Below, piece after piece: positions 26,506 to 35,621 of a DNA stretch of 64,000 nucleotides (its first letter is position 1; the number at the start of each line of letters is the position of its first letter). The position numbers and the translations under genes were made by a program. The notes beneath the pieces are model-generated. The model was not told the origin of the DNA, made no database searches, and saw nothing but the letters and a program-made list of their open reading frames with translations. The stretch spans positions 327,441 to 391,440 of the forward strand of contig JAWMQN010000004.1 of the NCBI GenBank assembly GCA_033283265.1, in the 5' to 3' direction. This DNA is from Mangrovimicrobium sp033283265. Its GTDB lineage: Bacteria > Pseudomonadota > Gammaproteobacteria > Pseudomonadales > Halieaceae.

Positions 26506-27177
26506 TCAGGCGGCGACTTCCGCGGCGAAAAGCGCCAGGGTGCGGGCCAGGGCAAGCTGCGCCGCGTCGGCGTCGTAGCTGCCGCGCTGGTCGCAGTTGA
26601 AGCCGTGGTCGGCGGCGTAGACGTAGGAATCCAGCTCCGGGTGCCTGGCCTTGAAGGCCTCCACGCTGTCCATGGGGATGAAGCTGTCGCGGTCGCCGAA
26701 GTGCAGGATGACCGGGCATTTCGGGGTCTGGTCGGCCTGGTCGGGAATGCCGCCGCCGTAGTAGGCGGAAGCCGCGGCGACGCCGTCGAGTTTGCAGGCG
26801 CTCAGCCAGGTGAGCAGGCCGCCGAAGCAGTAGCCGACGACACCGACCTTGCCCCTGGCAGCGGCGTGGTTGATCGCCGTCTGCAGGTCGCCGAGGGTGG
26901 TGGCCATGTCCAGCTGGTTGAAGGCGAGGTCGATGCCGCGCTGCATGTCCTCCGCCTCGTAGGCGAGTTCCACGCCTTTCTCGACGCGGTCGAAAATCGC
27001 CGGGGCCAGCGCGTAGTAGCCCTCGGCGGCGTAACCGTCGGCCACCGAGCGGATGTGCGAGTTGACCCCGAAGACTTCCTGGATCACGACGATGGCGCCC
27101 TTCGGTGCGCCCTGGGGCAGGGCTTCGTAGGCGGCGAATTCAAAGCCGTCGGCGGCTTGCAGAGTAATAAATCCCAT
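26506..27177 (-). CDS. dienelactone hydrolase family protein
   Basis: The 223-residue protein has the complete dienelactone hydrolase triad. The nucleophile is Cys117 in GYCFGG, Asp164 lies in FGDRDSFIP and His191 in ADHGFNC, with the gating Glu34 in QEVFG. The family hydrolyses dienelactones from catechol cleavage and related lactones or esters; Cys instead of Ser at the nucleophile supports a true DLH type. It is the first gene of the minus-strand catabolic operon, 131 bases ahead of the MDR gene. Confidence 0.9.
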   Translation of the reverse strand: MGFITLQAADGFEFAAYEALPQGAPKGAIVVIQEVFGVNSHIRSVADGYAAEGYYALAPAIFDRVEKGVELAYEAEDMQRGIDLAFNQLDMATTLGDLQTAINHAAARGKVGVVGYCFGGLLTWLSACKLDGVAAASAYYGGGIPDQADQTPKCPVILHFGDRDSFIPMDSVEAFKARHPELDSYVYAADHGFNCDQRGSYDADAAQLALARTLALFAAEVAA

Positions 27178-27291
27178 GGTTGCTCCTTTGGATACGCTGA
27201 GCCGGGTCGGCTCCTGAAGGCTGAGTGAATCGGGGCCAACATCTTAGGGTGATCGGGGGAGGAATTGAAACCTTTGCGCGGAACCCGCGGG

Positions 27292-27326
27292 CAAAAAAGA
27301 CGGGAGTGGCCATGGCGCCACTCCCG
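27292..27326 (-). terminator. intrinsic terminator of the TonB-receptor operon
   Basis: On the minus strand a 10-bp stem CGGGAGTGGC/GCCACTCCCG with a six-base loop is followed by a T-rich run (TCTTTTTT). It lies about 20 bases after the TonB-receptor stop, closing the upstream operon before the dienelactone hydrolase gene. Confidence 0.85.
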
Positions 27327-27345
27327 GCAAGAAAAAACGCAGGTC

Positions 27346-29940
27346 CTAGAACTCGTAGCGCAGGGAGGCGCCATAGGTGCGCGGCGCGCCCCAGCTGGTG
27401 GTGATCAGGCCGAGCTGGCGCGGGACGCTGGTGCCGCTGAGGGCGTTGTCCTCGTCGGTGAAGTTGTTCGACCAGAGGGAGCCGCTGAGGTTGCTGCCCA
27501 TGATGTTGCTCCAGCGCAGGTTGAAGTTCCACACCGGGTCCATCTCCACCCTGGCGGTGGCCAGGGCATTTTTCAGGTCATTCTCGGTCCAGCCGAATTC
27601 AGCCCAGCGGGGGTATTCGTCGTTGGAGGTGGACTCGTCGTTCCAGTAGCCGGAGATGTTCAGCGAGACTTCGCCGTAGTCCGGGTTGATCGGCAGCGAG
27701 TACTGCAGCTGGGCGGAGAGCGAGTTTTCCGGGATGTAGGTGAAATCGGCGCCGGAGTTGTCGAAATTGTCGATGATCGGCGAGCCGTCCGGGTTGCTGC
27801 CGACGACGGTGGGCAGCAGCCACTCCTTGTAGCCCGCATCGACGTAACTGTAGGCCAGCGAGAGCATGAGGCTGTCGGTGGGCAGGATGGTCAGCTCCAG
27901 CTCGCCGCCCTTTATCTCGCCCTCGGCGGCGTTGATGATGGTGGTGAAGAACTCGCCGTCGACAGTCTGGTCCTGGGTTTTCTGGATGTCGTCGTACTCC
28001 TGCCAGAACAGGGCCAGGTTGGAGCGCACCGCTACGCCGCCGATCTCCCAGTCGCCCTTGTAGCCGAGCTCGTAGTTGAGCACGGTCTCCGCGTCGAAGG
28101 GCTCGAGGGTCAGGTTGTTGGTGCCGCGGGCGTTGAAGCCGCCGGCGCGGTAGCCGGTGGAAACGCTGCCGTAGAGCAACTGGTGGGCGCTCGGCGCGTA
28201 GCTGGCAACCACCCGCCAGGTCAGCTTGGAGTAGTCCTCGGAGACCGTTCGCGAGCACTGGTCCACCGGCAGCGGCTGGCCGTTCTCGTCGGTGACCACG
28301 CAGGCGGTCTCGTCGTAGGTCTTGCGGCGGGTGGTGAACTCGCGCTCGTCCCAGGTCTGGCGCAGGCCGAGGGTCAGCGACCACTGCTCGCTGAGGTGGT
28401 AGTTGCCCTCGGCGAAGACCGAGTAGGCGGTGTTCACGGTACTGTGATCATCCCTCGCCGGCAGGCCGTTGCGCGCCAGCGCCCAGATCGTCGACAGCGG
28501 GAAGCCGATCAGCGGGTCGATCACGCTGGCGATGTAGCCGAGGTCGGCATCCGGCCAGAGGGGGTTGGGGCCGAGGTTGTAGGTCTCGAATTCCTGCGAG
28601 GCGTCCATTTTCAGCCAGTAGGCGCCGACCAGCCACTCGAGGTCGTCGTCGAAGGCGCTGCCGATCAGCTGCAACTCGTTGCTCCACTGTTCCGACTCGA
28701 TGTCCTGGCCGCGGATGTCGGTGGTGATGGTGTCGGTGGTGGAGGTGATGGTGCCGAAGATCGGCAGGGCGGTGCCGTCGGTGTCGCGGCCGAAGAAGAA
28801 GTCGAGCTCGCGGTAGCCGAAGATGTTCTTGATGCTGAGGTTGTCGTTGATCTCGAACTCCGTGGTGTTGATGAACATGGTGTTCTCGAGCATTTCCTTC
28901 GAGGCGTGGTCGGACTCGATCTTCTGCCAGTCGTCGCGGGCCAGCTGGCGCGCCAGCGCCTGGTCGATCAGCGGCTGGTCGGGAATGGTCGGCAGGCCGA
29001 AGATCGGCAGCAGCGGGTTGAGGGCGCCGAGGCCGCCGTTGTGGATCAGCTCGTAGAGCCCCGGCAGCTGGCCGGTGCGGTTGTAGGCGGCGAGCGGGTT
29101 GACCCGCGGCACCATGTCGTTCTCGTCGTAGGAGAGGATGGTGGAGTTGTAGAAACGGTCGCCGGGGGTGAAGTCCATGGTCAGGCGCAGGCCGTAGGAA
29201 TCCTCGTCCCAGTAGCACTGCTTGCAGCGCAGGGCGTTGTCGGCGACGTTGTCCTGGTAGCCGTCGCGCTCCACCGAGCGCCCGGCGAGGCGAAAGCGCA
29301 GGCTGTCGCCGGCGGGGATGTCCACCGCGCCTTCCAGTTGCAGCAGGTTGTAGTTGCCGACGGTGACCTCGGCGTAGCCGCCGAACTCGTCGGAGGGCGC
29401 CTGCGGCGTCAGCAGGACCGCACCGCCGGTACTGTTGCGGCCGAACAGGGTGCCCTGGGGACCCTTGAGAATCTGCACGTTCTGCAAATCGTAGATGGCC
29501 AGGTTGGTGCCGTGGGTGGGGGTGAGCACCACGTCGGCGAAATACAGCGGCACCGCCGGGTCGAGGGTCAGCAGCACTTCCACCGGGCGCTGGCCGCGCA
29601 CCGCCACCAGCGGGGTGTTGGTGCCGGCGGAGGCGGTGGTGACGCGGAAGGTCGGCACCTTGACGCCGAGATCCTCGATCGAGCTGATGTTCTGGACCTG
29701 GAGGAAATCGCTGCTCAGGGAGGTCACCGCCAGCGGCACATCCTGCAGGGACTCCTCCCGGCGCCGCGCGGTGACGACGACTTCTTCCAGGGCCAGTTCG
29801 TTCTGGGCGAAGGCCGCGGGCGCGACCCCGGCGAAGGAACTGGCGAGCACGCCGGCGGCGCCGGCGCGGAGCACGGCGGCGCGCACGGCGCGGTGGCAGG
29901 AGGTGTGGCTGGACAGTGGAGCGGCGGGTCTTTCGATCAT
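27346..29940 (-). CDS. TonB-dependent outer-membrane receptor
   Basis: The product has about 864 residues. It has a long signal peptide ending near PAAFAQ, then a TonB-box region LEEVVVTARRREESLQDVPLAVT, a plug domain with NVQILKGPQGTLFGRNSTGGAVL, and a beta-barrel ending in an aromatic strand (LRYEF). This type of receptor (with VVVTARRREE) is abundant in sphingomonads and marine gammaproteobacteria and takes up diverse hydrophobic or glycoside-like compounds. The ATG at 29940 gives a proper signal peptide; the frame is open further upstream but that part is not protein-like. An AraC regulator gene lies just upstream on the same strand. Confidence 0.92.
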   Translation of the reverse strand: MIERPAAPLSSHTSCHRAVRAAVLRAGAAGVLASSFAGVAPAAFAQNELALEEVVVTARRREESLQDVPLAVTSLSSDFLQVQNISSIEDLGVKVPTFRVTTASAGTNTPLVAVRGQRPVEVLLTLDPAVPLYFADVVLTPTHGTNLAIYDLQNVQILKGPQGTLFGRNSTGGAVLLTPQAPSDEFGGYAEVTVGNYNLLQLEGAVDIPAGDSLRFRLAGRSVERDGYQDNVADNALRCKQCYWDEDSYGLRLTMDFTPGDRFYNSTILSYDENDMVPRVNPLAAYNRTGQLPGLYELIHNGGLGALNPLLPIFGLPTIPDQPLIDQALARQLARDDWQKIESDHASKEMLENTMFINTTEFEINDNLSIKNIFGYRELDFFFGRDTDGTALPIFGTITSTTDTITTDIRGQDIESEQWSNELQLIGSAFDDDLEWLVGAYWLKMDASQEFETYNLGPNPLWPDADLGYIASVIDPLIGFPLSTIWALARNGLPARDDHSTVNTAYSVFAEGNYHLSEQWSLTLGLRQTWDEREFTTRRKTYDETACVVTDENGQPLPVDQCSRTVSEDYSKLTWRVVASYAPSAHQLLYGSVSTGYRAGGFNARGTNNLTLEPFDAETVLNYELGYKGDWEIGGVAVRSNLALFWQEYDDIQKTQDQTVDGEFFTTIINAAEGEIKGGELELTILPTDSLMLSLAYSYVDAGYKEWLLPTVVGSNPDGSPIIDNFDNSGADFTYIPENSLSAQLQYSLPINPDYGEVSLNISGYWNDESTSNDEYPRWAEFGWTENDLKNALATARVEMDPVWNFNLRWSNIMGSNLSGSLWSNNFTDEDNALSGTSVPRQLGLITTSWGAPRTYGASLRYEF

Positions 29941-30082
29941 TATTGTCACCGGTATCTTATGGTTGGTTATCGGGTTTCCGGATGGCTGGTGCCGGGATTC
30001 AGGCGGGCCCCTCCCTGGCCAGGGACAGAAGGGGGGCGCGCTGGTGATGGCCTCGTGCGGGCATGTGGCTCGCTGGTGCCGG

Positions 30083-30934
30083 TCAGTGCCCGGCGAGCCG
30101 GGTACGGTATTCGCGTGGGGTCTCACCGGTGGCGCGGGTGAAGGCCGCGGTGAAGTTGGAGGGCGCGGAAAAGCCCACTTCGTAGGCGGTGGCCTTGACG
30201 CTCCTGCCCGCCGCCAGCATCTGCTTGGCCTGGGTAATGCGGTGTTCGGCGATGTAGGCACCGATGGTCTTGCCGCGGCTGGCGCGGAAGGCGCGGGTGA
30301 GGTGGCGCACGGAGAGGCCGCAGAGTTCGGCGAGTTCGCTCAGCGAGGGCGGCTGCGCATCGTCCTGCATACGCTGCTCGATCAGGTTGAGGCTCCTGGC
30401 GGAGAGCCCGCCGCGGCGCTGTGCTTCCTCGCCGGCGTCGAGGTGGCGGTAGAGTTCGATCAGCAACTGGGTGAGCATCAGCTCGATCAGGGTCGCGCTG
30501 GCGAAGCCCGGCCGGCCGAGTTCCTCGCCGATCTGCAGCATCAGGTTGCGGATGCGCGGGTTGTGGATGTCGAGCGCCAGCTTGAGGCGCGCGTCGGTCC
30601 ACTCGAGATCGCGGGAGAACCAGTCGTTGATCGCCTCCGGGCGCAGGTGGCAGACGATGGAGCGCTGCTGCCTGCAGTCGGTCCTGGCGCGGATGGTCTG
30701 GCCGGCGGGAATCAGGAACAGTTGCCCCATGCGCTCGTAGCGCTGCTCTTCCCAGGCGTTGATGAAAGTCGCCCGGGACCGCTCCATGCCCGGCAGCAGT
30801 GAGAGTTGCAGGTGGTGTATGGGGCGGCAGCCGGTGGTGTCCACCGGGCCGCGCCAGTCGCGCTTGAGCAGGGTCACCTTGCCCAGGGCGAGGGACTGCT
30901 CTGTTTCGACTGTCAGGCGATTCTGGGTTAACAC
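30083..30934 (-). CDS. AraC family transcriptional regulator
   Basis: This 283-residue regulator has the two C-terminal helix-turn-helix units of the AraC family (about 185-280). The first is LSELAELCGLSVRHLTRAFR and the second includes VKATAYEVGFSAPSNFTAAF. The N-terminal part is probably a ligand-binding cupin-like domain. It is located between the TonB receptor and the SDR gene in the same orientation, so it likely controls one or both catabolic operons. The GTG at 30934 is used as start; the start is not certain. Confidence 0.88.
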   Translation of the reverse strand: MLTQNRLTVETEQSLALGKVTLLKRDWRGPVDTTGCRPIHHLQLSLLPGMERSRATFINAWEEQRYERMGQLFLIPAGQTIRARTDCRQQRSIVCHLRPEAINDWFSRDLEWTDARLKLALDIHNPRIRNLMLQIGEELGRPGFASATLIELMLTQLLIELYRHLDAGEEAQRRGGLSARSLNLIEQRMQDDAQPPSLSELAELCGLSVRHLTRAFRASRGKTIGAYIAEHRITQAKQMLAAGRSVKATAYEVGFSAPSNFTAAFTRATGETPREYRTRLAGH

Positions 30935-31140
30935 CGTGGCTCCGTATTATTTTTCTCAGCGCCGCGCACAGGCGGCTGACCGATGGAGGCTCAGACTCGA
31001 TAGCGGGCGGCTGAGCAGGCGGCAGATCATATTTTGCTCAATACTAACGCGCCGGCGGCGCGAGGCAACCGCCTTTTCATATGCGATCTGGTCATGCTGA
31101 TCCGGACAAGCCATAGCGTGCAGGTGGTTGGCAGGGGCGT

Positions 31141-32100
31141 TCACAGCCGCTCCCCGCGCAGTTGTTCCACCAGCTCCAGGGACTGCTCCCAGAGTGTCTG
31201 GGCTACCTCCGGGTCGGCGACAGCCGGGTCGAAGCCGCTCCAGGCGTGGGTCTCCGCTGTGACTTCGAGGGCCCTGCCGCAGTCCTCCAGTACCCAGCCG
31301 CCGATCGCTTCCAGCTCCGGCGCGATTGCCGCCCAGACACTGGTGGCGGCGGCCTGGGCGGTGGATTTCACCATCGCGTTGAGCGTGCCGTCGGCGTCGA
31401 TGAAGCCGATGCGCCGCTTCAGCTCCTCGCCGTGGTAGCGCTGCAGGCCGGTGAGGGCGGAGCCGGGCAGTACCGCGTTGGCGTAGATTGCGCGCCCGCC
31501 CCAGCGCCGGCTGGCTTCCTGGGCGAAGAGAATGTTGGCGCTCTTGGATTCCGCGTAGGCGGCGCCGTCGAAGTGCGGGCGGGCGGTCCACTGCAGGTCC
31601 TCGAGGTGCACCGGCATGCCCTTGTGGGCGGCGGAACTGAGCACCACGATGCGCGCCCCGCGCACGGAGAGATTGGGCAGCAGGCGGTGGGCGAGATAGA
31701 AGTGGCCGAGGTGGTTGGTGGCGAAGCGCACGTCGAGGCCGTTGGCCAGGTGGGCGTCCGGGGTCTTGGAGACCCCGGCGTTGTTGATCAGCACATCCAC
31801 CGGGCCGCTGATGCCCGCGGCAAACTCGTGCACCGAGTCGAGGTCGGCGAGGTTGAGGCGCAGCACCATCGGCGCGGTAGTGGCGCGGATGGCGATCTCC
31901 TCCGCCACCGCTTCCCCGGCGCGCACATCGCGCACGCCGAGGATCAGCTCGGCGCCGGCCTCGGCCAGCACCCGGGCGGTTTCCGTGCCGATGCCCGAGG
32001 AGGCGCCGGTGAGGACCACGCGGCGGCCGCGCAGGTCGGCGCCGCGGGCGACATCCTCCGCCGTGCGGTACCAGCCCGGGGGCGGCTGCTGGCCGCTCAT
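31141..32100 (-). CDS. SDR family oxidoreductase (retinol-dehydrogenase-like)
   Basis: The 319-residue SDR has the cofactor motif TGASSGIG (about 35-42), NNAG (about 110) and the catalytic pair in YAESK (about 185-189) after a Ser in VLSSAAH. The layout and length match the retinol-dehydrogenase/WW-domain oxidoreductase-like group. It probably handles a hydrophobic alcohol or ketone. About 55 bases separate it from the DUF7064-like gene upstream in the operon. Confidence 0.9.
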   Translation of the reverse strand: MSGQQPPPGWYRTAEDVARGADLRGRRVVLTGASSGIGTETARVLAEAGAELILGVRDVRAGEAVAEEIAIRATTAPMVLRLNLADLDSVHEFAAGISGPVDVLINNAGVSKTPDAHLANGLDVRFATNHLGHFYLAHRLLPNLSVRGARIVVLSSAAHKGMPVHLEDLQWTARPHFDGAAYAESKSANILFAQEASRRWGGRAIYANAVLPGSALTGLQRYHGEELKRRIGFIDADGTLNAMVKSTAQAAATSVWAAIAPELEAIGGWVLEDCGRALEVTAETHAWSGFDPAVADPEVAQTLWEQSLELVEQLRGERL

Positions 32101-32155
32101 CGCCGGGCTCTACCCGGGCGAGGCGCGCGGCTCGCGCTGCTGCGGCCCGACCCGC

Positions 32156-33301
32156 TCAGCGGTGGCCATCCTTGTCCGGGTTGTAGGAGCGCTCGACCAT
32201 GCCGTAGGCCTGCTGGTCGCCCCAGGTGTAGAGGGCGCCCGCCTGCTGCAGCACCAGCCCGGCGAGCTCCGGCTGGCCGGCCTTGAAGGTGCTGAGGGTG
32301 GTGACACCGGTAATGCGGCTGCGGCCGAGCTCCGACTCCAGCTCGATCTCCAGCGCCTCGCCCTCGGCCACGGTGCCGCTGAGCAGCGGCGCCTTGATTA
32401 CCTTCGCCAGGTACTGTTTGCCGTTCTTGTAGATCACCGCGTCGTTGTAGCTGTACTCGTCACTGCCCTTGGCCGGCGGGTAGACCAGCAGGCCGAAGCC
32501 GCTGTCGTCGGGGAACAGGGCAGACAGCCAGCAGTGGCCGAAGAAACCCTCGAGGCGGCGGATGCTCTGCCGGTGGATGCGCAGGCCGGTGGCCTTGAAG
32601 TCGCGGCTGCCGCCATCGATGCTGAGGGTGCCGGTGGCGCGGAAGTGGTGCTCGTAGCGATAGCCGAGCCCCATGGCCTGGGCGTTTTCCGCCTCCTCCT
32701 TGCTCATGTTCTCGATATCGCCGGAAAACTCCTGCACCCAGGCCGGGGTGACCATGGTCATCTCCGCTTCCAGGCGGACATTGGTGGAGGCATTGTTCTT
32801 GCCGTAGCTGCCGGCGATCTGCTCGGCGACCGTGCCGTCCAGGGCCGGGCCGTCGTAGACCAGCTTCCAGCGCTTGAAGGGCTCGATGCACTGGAAGGTG
32901 ATCGGGCCGCCGCCGATGATGCTCGGCCTGCCCCCGGCGTCGAGCGGCGAGGGTACTGCACCGTAGCCGGCGCCGGTCAGCACCCGGCCCTGGGGCAGGG
33001 CGAAATTGCAGTTGAAGCGGTTGTCGCCCCAGCGCTCGGCGACCACCTCGATGCCCATGCGGGGGAAACCGAAGGCGCCGTTTTCCTCGAACATCCACAT
33101 GGAGATGCCCTCGCGCATCTCCGGGTGATCGGGCTTCTCGTAGAGCACCAGGTCCTTCTCCGGAGCCAGGCCGCCGCTGAGGTCGGCGTAGGTCGGGGCC
33201 GCGCTGTTGGCCAGCAGGGGTGCGCTGAAACCCAGCGGCAGGCCGCCCGCCAGCGCGCTGGTGCCGATACCGTTGAGGAAAGTTCTCCGCTTCAGGGCCA
33301 T
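32156..33301 (-). CDS. Tat-exported DUF7064-like beta-sandwich protein
   Basis: This protein of about 381 residues begins with a twin-arginine signal (LKRRTFLNGIG, then a mild hydrophobic stretch, cleavage near NSA). The remainder shows the same two-part beta-rich layout as the protein at 21261-22202: ISMWMFEENGAFGFPRMG, an IEPFKRWKLVYDGP block matching VLEPLQRYSLSYD, and a C-terminal half with EGFFGHCWLSALFP. Tat export suggests folding or cofactor loading in the cytoplasm. I choose ATG 33301 because AAGGTG lies six bases upstream; a GTG at 33310 overlaps that site. The function is unknown; it may bind a hydrophobic substrate in the periplasm. Confidence 0.7.
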   Translation of the reverse strand: MALKRRTFLNGIGTSALAGGLPLGFSAPLLANSAAPTYADLSGGLAPEKDLVLYEKPDHPEMREGISMWMFEENGAFGFPRMGIEVVAERWGDNRFNCNFALPQGRVLTGAGYGAVPSPLDAGGRPSIIGGGPITFQCIEPFKRWKLVYDGPALDGTVAEQIAGSYGKNNASTNVRLEAEMTMVTPAWVQEFSGDIENMSKEEAENAQAMGLGYRYEHHFRATGTLSIDGGSRDFKATGLRIHRQSIRRLEGFFGHCWLSALFPDDSGFGLLVYPPAKGSDEYSYNDAVIYKNGKQYLAKVIKAPLLSGTVAEGEALEIELESELGRSRITGVTTLSTFKAGQPELAGLVLQQAGALYTWGDQQAYGMVERSYNPDKDGHR

Positions 33302-33390
33302 CGTCGTCACCTTGTTGTTATATGAGCGAGGGCTTCATATTACGCGGCTCCCCGCGCAGGGCAATGGCGATCCCTTATGTCATCCGGCCA

Positions 33391-34377
33391 TCAGCCGGCG
33401 GCGATTTCCGCGGCTATCTCGAAGGCGCGCAGGCGCTTGCCGTGCTCGAAGATCGGCGCCGTGATCATCAGTTCGTCGGCACCCGTGGCGGCGATGAAGG
33501 CCTGCATCTGCTGCGTCACGGCGGCCTTGTCGCCGACCGCCGAGCAGCGCATGACTTCCGCCAGCATCTGCTGTTCCGCGGCGGACAGGGTCTGCTCGTA
33601 ACCCTCCCGCGGCGGCGCCATCTTGCCCGGCTCGCCGCGGCGCAGGCGCACGAAGGACTGCATCATCGAGGTCTGCAGGAAGCGCGCCTCGGCTTCGCTG
33701 TCGGCGGCGAAGACGTTGTAGCCGGCCATCACGTGGGGCCGCTGCAGCTGGGCCGAGGGCTGGAACTGCTCGCGGTACAGCTCGATGGCCGCCATCAGGT
33801 AGCCGGGGGCGAAGTGGGAGGCGAAGGCGTAGGGCAGGCCGAGGTGGGCGGCGAGACCGGCGCCGAACAGGCTCGAGCCGAGAATCCACAGCGGCACTTC
33901 CGTGCCCGCCCCGGGGGTGGCGACAATCGACTGCCCCGGGTGGGCCGGCTTGAAGTAGTTGCGCAGCTCGATCACGTCCTGGGGAAAGTCGTCGACGCTG
34001 CCGCTCAGGCTGCGGCGCAGGGCGTGCATGGTGCGCTGGTCCGTGCCCGGCGCCCGGCCGAGGCCGAGGTCGATGCGCCCGGGATAGAGCGAGGCCAGGG
34101 TGCCGAACTGCTCGGCGATCACCAGCGGCGCGTGGTTGGGCAGCATGATGCCGCCGGCGCCGACGCGAATCGTGCTGGTGGCCTCGGCGAGGTAGCCGAT
34201 CACCACCGCGGTCGCGGCGCTGGCGATGCCCTCCATGTTGTGGTGCTCGGCCACCCAGTAGCGCCGGTAGCCCCAGCGCTCGGCGTGCTGGATGAGATCG
34301 CGGGAGTTGCGCAGGGCATCGCCCGGGCTGCTGCCCTCGGGCACCTGGGCGAGATCGAGAATCGACAGCGGGATCAC
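33391..34377 (-). CDS. LLM class flavin-dependent oxidoreductase
   Basis: The 328-residue protein has the bacterial-luciferase-like TIM-barrel pattern of the group-1 LLM oxidoreductases. Conserved blocks are RYWVAEHHNMEGIASAA, VGAGGIMLPNHAPLVIAEQFG and PGRIDLGLGRAPGTD. These are FMN-dependent monooxygenases or reductases of unknown substrate. The GTG start at 34377 overlaps the stop of the PqiA-like gene (GTGA), so translation is coupled; the longer frame upstream is not protein-like. Confidence 0.9.
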   Translation of the reverse strand: MIPLSILDLAQVPEGSSPGDALRNSRDLIQHAERWGYRRYWVAEHHNMEGIASAATAVVIGYLAEATSTIRVGAGGIMLPNHAPLVIAEQFGTLASLYPGRIDLGLGRAPGTDQRTMHALRRSLSGSVDDFPQDVIELRNYFKPAHPGQSIVATPGAGTEVPLWILGSSLFGAGLAAHLGLPYAFASHFAPGYLMAAIELYREQFQPSAQLQRPHVMAGYNVFAADSEAEARFLQTSMMQSFVRLRRGEPGKMAPPREGYEQTLSAAEQQMLAEVMRCSAVGDKAAVTQQMQAFIAATGADELMITAPIFEHGKRLRAFEIAAEIAAG

Positions 34378-34994
34378 GCGGTGGCCACCCCTTGCCGGGA
34401 GCGCGCGAGCAGCGCGCCGCTGGCGATGGAAAACAGGCAGTAGCCGAGGAAAAAGAAGAAGCCGAACTCCAGCTGCGCCTGCATCTGCAGCTTGCCGCCC
34501 ATCTCGCCGGAGGCACTGCCGGCGAGGTAGGACACCAGCAGGGCCATGACGAAGACGTCGGCCATCGACCACTTGCTGAGGGCGGCGTTGACCTGCAGCA
34601 GCAGCGGGTGTTCCACCGCCAGCGCCGCCGCCTGCAGCAGCAGCTTGCAGCTGGGGATCACCACGCTGAACAGCACGATCAGCGCGGCGACGAAGAGGTT
34701 GCGGCTGTTGGCCAGCTCTTCCGCGGTCTCCCAGATCGAGCGGGTGCTGTGGTAGACCTGCACCTCGCCCTCGATCTGGTCGAGGCCCATCAGCATCACC
34801 AGGCTGCGCAGCATTTGCCGGCTCTGGGCGTTCTCCTCTTCTTCGCCGGCGAACATGGTGATGCCCATCTCCGCCAGTTCGGCTTTCGCGATGCTGCCCT
34901 CGAGGGTCAGCACCGGCTGGGTGACGCCGGGATAGAGCAGGGCCAGGGCGAGGAGGATACAGCCGAGAATGGTCAGCTTGCGCTTGCTTTGCAT
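34374..34994 (-). CDS. PqiA-like (paraquat-inducible protein A family) membrane protein
   Basis: The product has about 206 residues and four membrane helices. It carries the family hallmark KWSMADVFVMALLVSYL after the third helix and an N-terminal helix followed by a periplasmic loop. PqiA-family proteins span the inner membrane and work with MCE proteins in lipid movement between membranes; no MCE gene is nearby. I prefer the ATG at 34994 (MQSKRK) to the one at 35057, whose extra residues disrupt the membrane topology. It overlaps the LLM gene. Confidence 0.83.
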   Translation of the reverse strand: MQSKRKLTILGCILLALALLYPGVTQPVLTLEGSIAKAELAEMGITMFAGEEEENAQSRQMLRSLVMLMGLDQIEGEVQVYHSTRSIWETAEELANSRNLFVAALIVLFSVVIPSCKLLLQAAALAVEHPLLLQVNAALSKWSMADVFVMALLVSYLAGSASGEMGGKLQMQAQLEFGFFFFLGYCLFSIASGALLARSRQGVATA

Positions 34995-35049
34995 GGTGGT
35001 TTCCGTCGGGTACAGCAAAAAGGACGCTAATCCTAGCCGAGCGGCGCGC

Positions 35050-35544
35050 CTAGTCAAACGCCTGGTTGAGGATCGCCCGCGCCTCCGGGCCGCCGTCGAT
35101 GCGCCGGTTGATACGCCGGGTGACCCGCCAGCCGTCCGGCGTGCGGCGGAAGTCCCAGCGATTGGCGGAGACCCGCCAGACCTCGTGGCCGCCGTCCTCG
35201 GTGTGCAGGTAGACCCGGGAGAAGCCCACCGCCTTGGCGGTGTCGCCAGTGACCTCGATCACCGGGAAGGACTGGATGTGGGCGGAGCCCGCCTGGACCA
35301 GCGCCTGGTGGCCCTCGTGGCGCACCATCCTGGCGACGTCGGCGGGACCCTCGAGGCGGGTGCTCTCGAGTTCCGATATCAATACGCCGTCCTCGGCCCA
35401 GATCGCCGCGGCGGCCTCGGGGTTGTCGCCGTCCACCGCCGGCCCCCAGGAGTTCATCAGGCGGTGGATCGCCAGCTGGTCCTCGAGGACGGTGACCCGG
35501 GCGGCGAGGGCCTTGAGTTGTAACTGCAGTTCGTGGTTTTCCAT
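35050..35544 (-). CDS. SnoaL/NTF2-like protein with coiled-coil N-terminus
   Basis: The protein has about 164 residues. A short heptad-like helix (LQLQLKALAARVTVLEDQ) is followed by the NTF2-like fold start IHRLMNSWGPAVDGDNPEAAAAIWAEDGV and a C-terminal half with RRTPDGWRVTRRINRR. This is the SnoaL_4-type pattern seen near steroid and aromatic degradation genes. It may dehydrate or isomerise an intermediate, but the catalytic residues are not defined. The ATG at 35544 has GGAG six bases upstream and is favoured over the one at 35556. Confidence 0.8.
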   Translation of the reverse strand: MENHELQLQLKALAARVTVLEDQLAIHRLMNSWGPAVDGDNPEAAAAIWAEDGVLISELESTRLEGPADVARMVRHEGHQALVQAGSAHIQSFPVIEVTGDTAKAVGFSRVYLHTEDGGHEVWRVSANRWDFRRTPDGWRVTRRINRRIDGGPEARAILNQAFD

Positions 35545-35621
35545 AGACAGCTCCATCTTGTTGTTCGGTGGGTATTGCGGGTGTTGCAGGGAATCGGCGG
35601 CGGTCTGCCACCGGTGCAGGT

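Noticed and set aside
27265..30141. 958-codon plus-strand open frame
   Set aside because: It is the antisense shadow of the TonB receptor; its composition (Val/Gly/Ala/Gln/His repeats) is typical of such shadows.
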